A stretch of 8,601 bases of DNA from CAYJAZ01 sp964369165 (GTDB taxonomy: Bacteria > Desulfobacterota > Desulfovibrionia > Desulfovibrionales > Desulfovibrionaceae), in assembly GCA_964369165.1 (NCBI GenBank), contig CAYJFE010000102.1, positions 1-8,601 of the forward strand, written 5' to 3'. This document shows, piece after piece, positions 5,823 to 8,601 of this stretch (within the stretch, counting starts at the first letter, position 1; the number at the start of each line of letters is the position of its first letter). The notes beneath the pieces were generated by a model. The model was not told the DNA's origin. It saw nothing but the letters and a program-made list of their open reading frames with translations, and made no database searches. The translations under genes and the position numbers were made by a program.

Positions 5823-8552
5823 TTACCCCGCAAGCTCTTTNNNNNNNNNNNNNNNNNNNNNNNNNNNNNNNNNNNNNNNNNNNNNNNNNNNNNNNNNNNN
5901 NNNNNNNNNNNNNNNNNNNNNNNNNNNNNNNNNNNNNNNNCACGCATTATTCAGCCCAAATCTTTCTTTGAGCATTTTGATATTTTCTGTTGTGCCGCTT
6001 CCTAAAATAGTGATAGTTGTGGCAAGTTCGATAATAATATCAGGTATATCTTCAATAGATTGCGTATATAAACCTATACTCAAGTTCCACTTACGGCTTT
6101 CCCTTGCCATGGTTGATAAGTCATTTTGTAATTGCCCAGCAACAGAAGTATTTTTCGTCACACGATGAGCTTCGTCATAGCAAAGCCTTTTTGGATCTTC
6201 ACGAATAGCCTCAATTCTTTTTGCATGGTATTCTTGATAAAGCGCAGGCATAAGCTTCACATCTTCGGGCATAAGGAAAAATCTTGTGCCTAAAACATGA
6301 CGAGCAAGCATATACATAATGGCCGCTTGCCTGTCAGAGGTTGCGCCTCCTCTTGGGGCTACTTCATCTAAGTCGAGGCTGACGATTTGAGCATCACCAA
6401 TATCAAATTGAGTAGGTTGTTTGAGAACATCGTAGGCATTCAATGCTTCAAGAAGAGAACGCCATACGCTAGAGCGGATTTCTTCGGGATAGGTGTTTTG
6501 TATGCCCACATTTTGATTTATCTGAGCCACAATATCAGAAAGAAGCGGAACGGCATAGCGTTGTGCCATGCTTGCTTCATGCGTATAGCCCTCAATAAAG
6601 AGAAATTCTACAATTTCCCACCAAGTGCTTGATTCATCAATAACTTTGCCTAATTGCAAGAGTAAATCATCAATAAAGGGTAATTTATGCACTTGATAAA
6701 GCTTTGCATTCGATTTTTCTAATTCATCATAAGCTGTATCAATGGCCATTCTCAAAAGTCCGGGCACACCATCAGAGGGAGCATTTTCTGAAAGTGGTGT
6801 CGCAAGTAAGGAGAGAAGATTGATAAGAAAAGAAACATGAGATGGCAAAGGCTTTTTATTTCCTAAAGGCAAATCAAAGGGATTGATAGAATATTCTTCT
6901 GTCATTCTTAATCTATGATAAGCCGCTAGATATTGCTTTTCAGGCGGTAAGGATTCCTTTATCAAAGTGATAAGCCCAGAACTTGACGGGCCAACATCAA
7001 TAATTGAAATCCAAGGAAGACGTGAAAGCCCTGCCTGAAAGATAAAGGCGAAATTGAAAGCATTCAAGAATACTGATTTACCGCCACCCATAGGAGCTAC
7101 ACCTAAGTCAATCCACGCTGTTTGCTCAGAAGAATTTGGCAGAAAAGGTATGATTTTGCCGTCCTGCGTTCTGAATATCAATGAACCGTCTTTCCATGGC
7201 GAAGCAGAACGAAAAGGAAACATAGAAATAGCTTCTTCAAGCGGTGCAATGGTTATAGGCGAAGGAGAAGTTGGCATAAGGCTTGGAATTGTAGTCGATA
7301 TGCCATATAAGGGATCGCCTATAATTTCAGAAGTATCCGTCGTTCCCCAGCCTTGCACAGCTTTTGAAAGTTCAGAAGTGCGTCTTCTCAATTCTTTTTG
7401 TGCTGAATGTGTATCGCTTTCTAATAGATCAATCCAAGTTGTGAGGCATATTTGATAATTCACACAGCACACACCCTCTAATTGAAGATTCTGCAAGTCT
7501 TCAAGTGCCTTATTGAATTTCTTATTTTCAGCTGAAGTGAAAGCCAAGATTGAAGCGAGTAAATGCTTGAGGCCTCCGCTTGTGTTTCCTTGTGAAAGAA
7601 GAAAGGAAATTCTGTATGGGATTTTGTCTTTCTTTCTAGCAAGGGTACGGAATAATTCATTGAAAGGCTTTGGAGTTTGCGGCATAGAAGTAATCATTAT
7701 AGGGCTGTAAATTCTATCGCCAATTTGCATACTTGTTGATGAAATAAGTTCGCCTTCTCTTGGAAAGAGCTGTGATTTCAAGTCTGGATAGAAAGTATTT
7801 TCAAGTATTCTATGCTTTTTAGAATCAATTTCAGCTTGTCTTAACTGTAGTTTTTCACCCGGTACTTGAGCTTTCCAATCTTTTGCAGTCATACTTGGTT
7901 CAATAAAGGAACGCACTAAGTGTAAAGACTCTTGTGCATTCAAGCTATAGGCTAGTAAATCGACATTTTTAAAAGCATCTAACACACCTGCAACAAAGCC
8001 TTTATGTATTTCAATAATGGCTTCTATGCCTCTGTTGATTTTCTGAAAATAAAGATATTGCGGAAGAGTACCTGCTTTTTTATCTCTTTCTTTTATGGCT
8101 GATTTTCTTAATGTATTTGGCAGAATTTCAGGCCTTGTCCATAGTACAAAATACATTGACTCAGTCGAGCAATATTCTTTGAGTTTATCGCTCCAAGATG
8201 AAAGTAAGTCGTCAATATCTAAACCTAAATTTCTTGCACTGATTTTTGAAGGTTCAAAGAGTTTATTGAGATTTTCACGGCTATCAGGATTATATTCAAA
8301 AACAAGCTGAATAGCGTGCCCTTGTTGACTTAGGCTTGATTGAAGCTTTTCTGTCAGTCTTTCAACAATGCTTTGAAATTCGTCAAGGCCAATATGTTTT
8401 AAAGCACCTTCAATTTTCAGAATTGAGATATAGCTTCCATCGTCAGCTACTAAGGTATCTTCTTCGACGGTTTCAAGGCGGCAATAAGAATAAATGGGCG
8501 AGCCAAAAACTTCTTCAAAATTTCTAATGGTATTTCCAATGGCATTAAACAT
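5823..8552 (-). CDS. dotO: DotO/IcmB/TraU, VirB4-like ATPase of a type IVB secretion system (interrupted by assembly gap)
   Basis: DotO is the VirB4-class ATPase that forms the cytoplasmic base at the inner membrane and on which DotB docks. The N-terminus (residues 1-60) has the family pattern: a short helix, then YSYCRLET and TLVADDGSYISILKIEG. The ATPase core begins near residue 450. The P-loop is APMGGGKSV (486-494), with Ala where Walker A usually has its first Gly. Walker B is RLCYDEAHR (789-797), with D793 and E794. A TQS motif at 830-832 and GSGTTENIKMLKERFGLN (851-868) follow. A total of 870 residues are readable before the 100-N gap. After the gap only KELAG and a TAA remain. Read literally the protein would be 909 residues, about 100 short of Legionella IcmB (about 1009), so the gap is probably larger than 100 bases. 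The stop lies 2 bases before the next ATG. Confidence 0.94.
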   Translation of the reverse strand: MFNAIGNTIRNFEEVFGSPIYSYCRLETVEEDTLVADDGSYISILKIEGALKHIGLDEFQSIVERLTEKLQSSLSQQGHAIQLVFEYNPDSRENLNKLFEPSKISARNLGLDIDDLLSSWSDKLKEYCSTESMYFVLWTRPEILPNTLRKSAIKERDKKAGTLPQYLYFQKINRGIEAIIEIHKGFVAGVLDAFKNVDLLAYSLNAQESLHLVRSFIEPSMTAKDWKAQVPGEKLQLRQAEIDSKKHRILENTFYPDLKSQLFPREGELISSTSMQIGDRIYSPIMITSMPQTPKPFNELFRTLARKKDKIPYRISFLLSQGNTSGGLKHLLASILAFTSAENKKFNKALEDLQNLQLEGVCCVNYQICLTTWIDLLESDTHSAQKELRRRTSELSKAVQGWGTTDTSEIIGDPLYGISTTIPSLMPTSPSPITIAPLEEAISMFPFRSASPWKDGSLIFRTQDGKIIPFLPNSSEQTAWIDLGVAPMGGGKSVFLNAFNFAFIFQAGLSRLPWISIIDVGPSSSGLITLIKESLPPEKQYLAAYHRLRMTEEYSINPFDLPLGNKKPLPSHVSFLINLLSLLATPLSENAPSDGVPGLLRMAIDTAYDELEKSNAKLYQVHKLPFIDDLLLQLGKVIDESSTWWEIVEFLFIEGYTHEASMAQRYAVPLLSDIVAQINQNVGIQNTYPEEIRSSVWRSLLEALNAYDVLKQPTQFDIGDAQIVSLDLDEVAPRGGATSDRQAAIMYMLARHVLGTRFFLMPEDVKLMPALYQEYHAKRIEAIREDPKRLCYDEAHRVTKNTSVAGQLQNDLSTMARESRKWNLSIGLYTQSIEDIPDIIIELATTITILGSGTTENIKMLKERFGLNNAXXXXXXXXXXXXXXXXXXXXXXXXXXXXXXXXXXKELAG
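5826..5829 (-). promoter_or_regulatory. Weak Shine-Dalgarno of the IcmX-like gene, adjoining the dotO stop
   Basis: GGGG is followed directly by the dotO TAA (5825-5823) and then by the ATG at 5820, a 5-base spacer. It supports 5820 as the start over any site within the N run. The site is weak, so expression probably depends on ribosomes finishing dotO. Confidence 0.5.
5841..5940. other. Assembly gap (100 N) inside the 3' part of dotO
   Basis: Exactly 100 unresolved bases interrupt dotO after residue 870. The round length is typical of a scaffolding placeholder for a gap of unknown size. The bases on both sides still fit dotO: family sequence before it, and KELAG-stop followed by a coupled start after it. 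The two contigs are therefore probably joined in the right order. Confidence 0.97.
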
Positions 8553-8553
8553 T

Positions 8554-8601
8554 TTAGCTCCTTTTGAGTATCACTTGTTTGAGAGCCACACCACGAGGAG
8601 T
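8554..8601 (-). CDS. 3' end of an unidentified upstream gene of the operon (15 codons plus stop)
   Basis: Reading in from the window edge, one frame gives 15 sense codons (TPRGVALKQVILKRS) and a TAA one base before the dotO start. The Shine-Dalgarno of dotO lies inside these last codons, the same stop/start packing seen at the other junctions, which supports a real gene end. The fragment is too short to assign. In Legionella and IncI plasmids the gene before dotO/traU is dotN (icmJ)/traT, so a DotN-like product is a reasonable guess from gene order only. Another frame is also open across the edge, so the call is tentative. Confidence 0.4.
   Translation of the reverse strand, partial: TPRGVALKQVILKRS
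8558..8562 (-). promoter_or_regulatory. Shine-Dalgarno of dotO
   Basis: AGGAG sits 5 bases before the ATG at 8552 and inside the last codons of the upstream frame. It fixes the dotO start. Confidence 0.7.

Noticed and set aside
5821..5943. An upstream start for the IcmX-like gene inside or beyond the N run, giving a 410-residue product
   Set aside because: The extra residues are Ns plus the dotO tail read in another frame. ATG at 5820 has a signal peptide directly after it and lies 2 bases past the dotO stop.
5579..5971. Plus-strand frame running through the N gap
   Set aside because: About a quarter of it is unresolved bases. The rest is antisense to the IcmX-like gene and dotO, with no Shine-Dalgarno and no family resemblance.
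7054..7455. 133-codon plus-strand open frame within dotO
   Set aside because: It is an antisense shadow of the dotO ATPase core, which carries strong motifs in the minus frame. The plus-strand product has no recognisable features.
1..8601. Possible CRISPR array, insertion sequence, tRNA, internal promoter or terminator
   Set aside because: Nearly every base is coding and the gaps are 1-23 bases. I saw no repeated units, inverted terminal repeats or stem-loop with a T-run at gene ends.
1..8601. Novel defence or effector system
   Set aside because: Every sizeable gene fits a known or plausible type IVB secretion component. Nothing resembles a toxin, effector or immunity gene, apart from the exclusion alternative given for the 141-residue protein.

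Overview
The window is a densely packed, AT-rich stretch with every recognisable gene on the minus strand. It encodes part of a type IVB (Dot/Icm, IncI Tra-like) secretion or conjugation system. The protein sequences match the Dot/Tra families of Pseudomonadota and related diderm bacteria. Two lipoproteins and a Sec-exported protein confirm a Gram-negative envelope. I cannot name the genus. DotA is short (677 residues, closer to TraY of IncI plasmids than to the roughly 1050-residue Legionella DotA), and I recognise no effector gene. A conjugative plasmid or integrative element therefore seems more likely than a virulence system, but this is inference. A run of 100 N at 5841-5940 shows the window comes from a draft scaffold.

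In transcription order (high to low coordinates) the layout is: the last 15 codons of an unidentified gene (8601-8554); dotO/icmB/traU, the VirB4-like ATPase (8552-5823, with its C-terminal part lost in the gap); a Sec-exported IcmX/TraW-like protein (5820-4711); dotA/traY, the polytopic inner-membrane protein (4701-2668); a 141-residue two-helix membrane protein resembling IcmV/TraX (2658-2233); dotD/traH, a lipoprotein (2209-1733); dotC/traI, a lipoprotein (1723-833); and dotB/traJ, the PilT/VirB11-like ATPase, which runs off the window edge (818-1). Gaps between genes are only 1 to 23 bases. Most Shine-Dalgarno sequences overlap the stop codon of the gene before, so this is one operon with probable translational coupling. 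I see no promoter, terminator, RNA gene, repeat, insertion sequence or CRISPR array, and no gene-free stretch over 300 bases.

The genes form three functional blocks. DotO and DotB are the cytoplasmic ATPases that stack at the inner-membrane entrance. The IcmX-like protein, DotA and the IcmV-like protein form an inner-membrane/periplasmic block. DotD and DotC are outer-membrane core lipoproteins that normally work with DotH. DotH, DotG, DotF, DotI, the coupling protein DotL, and relaxase genes are not in the window and are expected beyond its edges.
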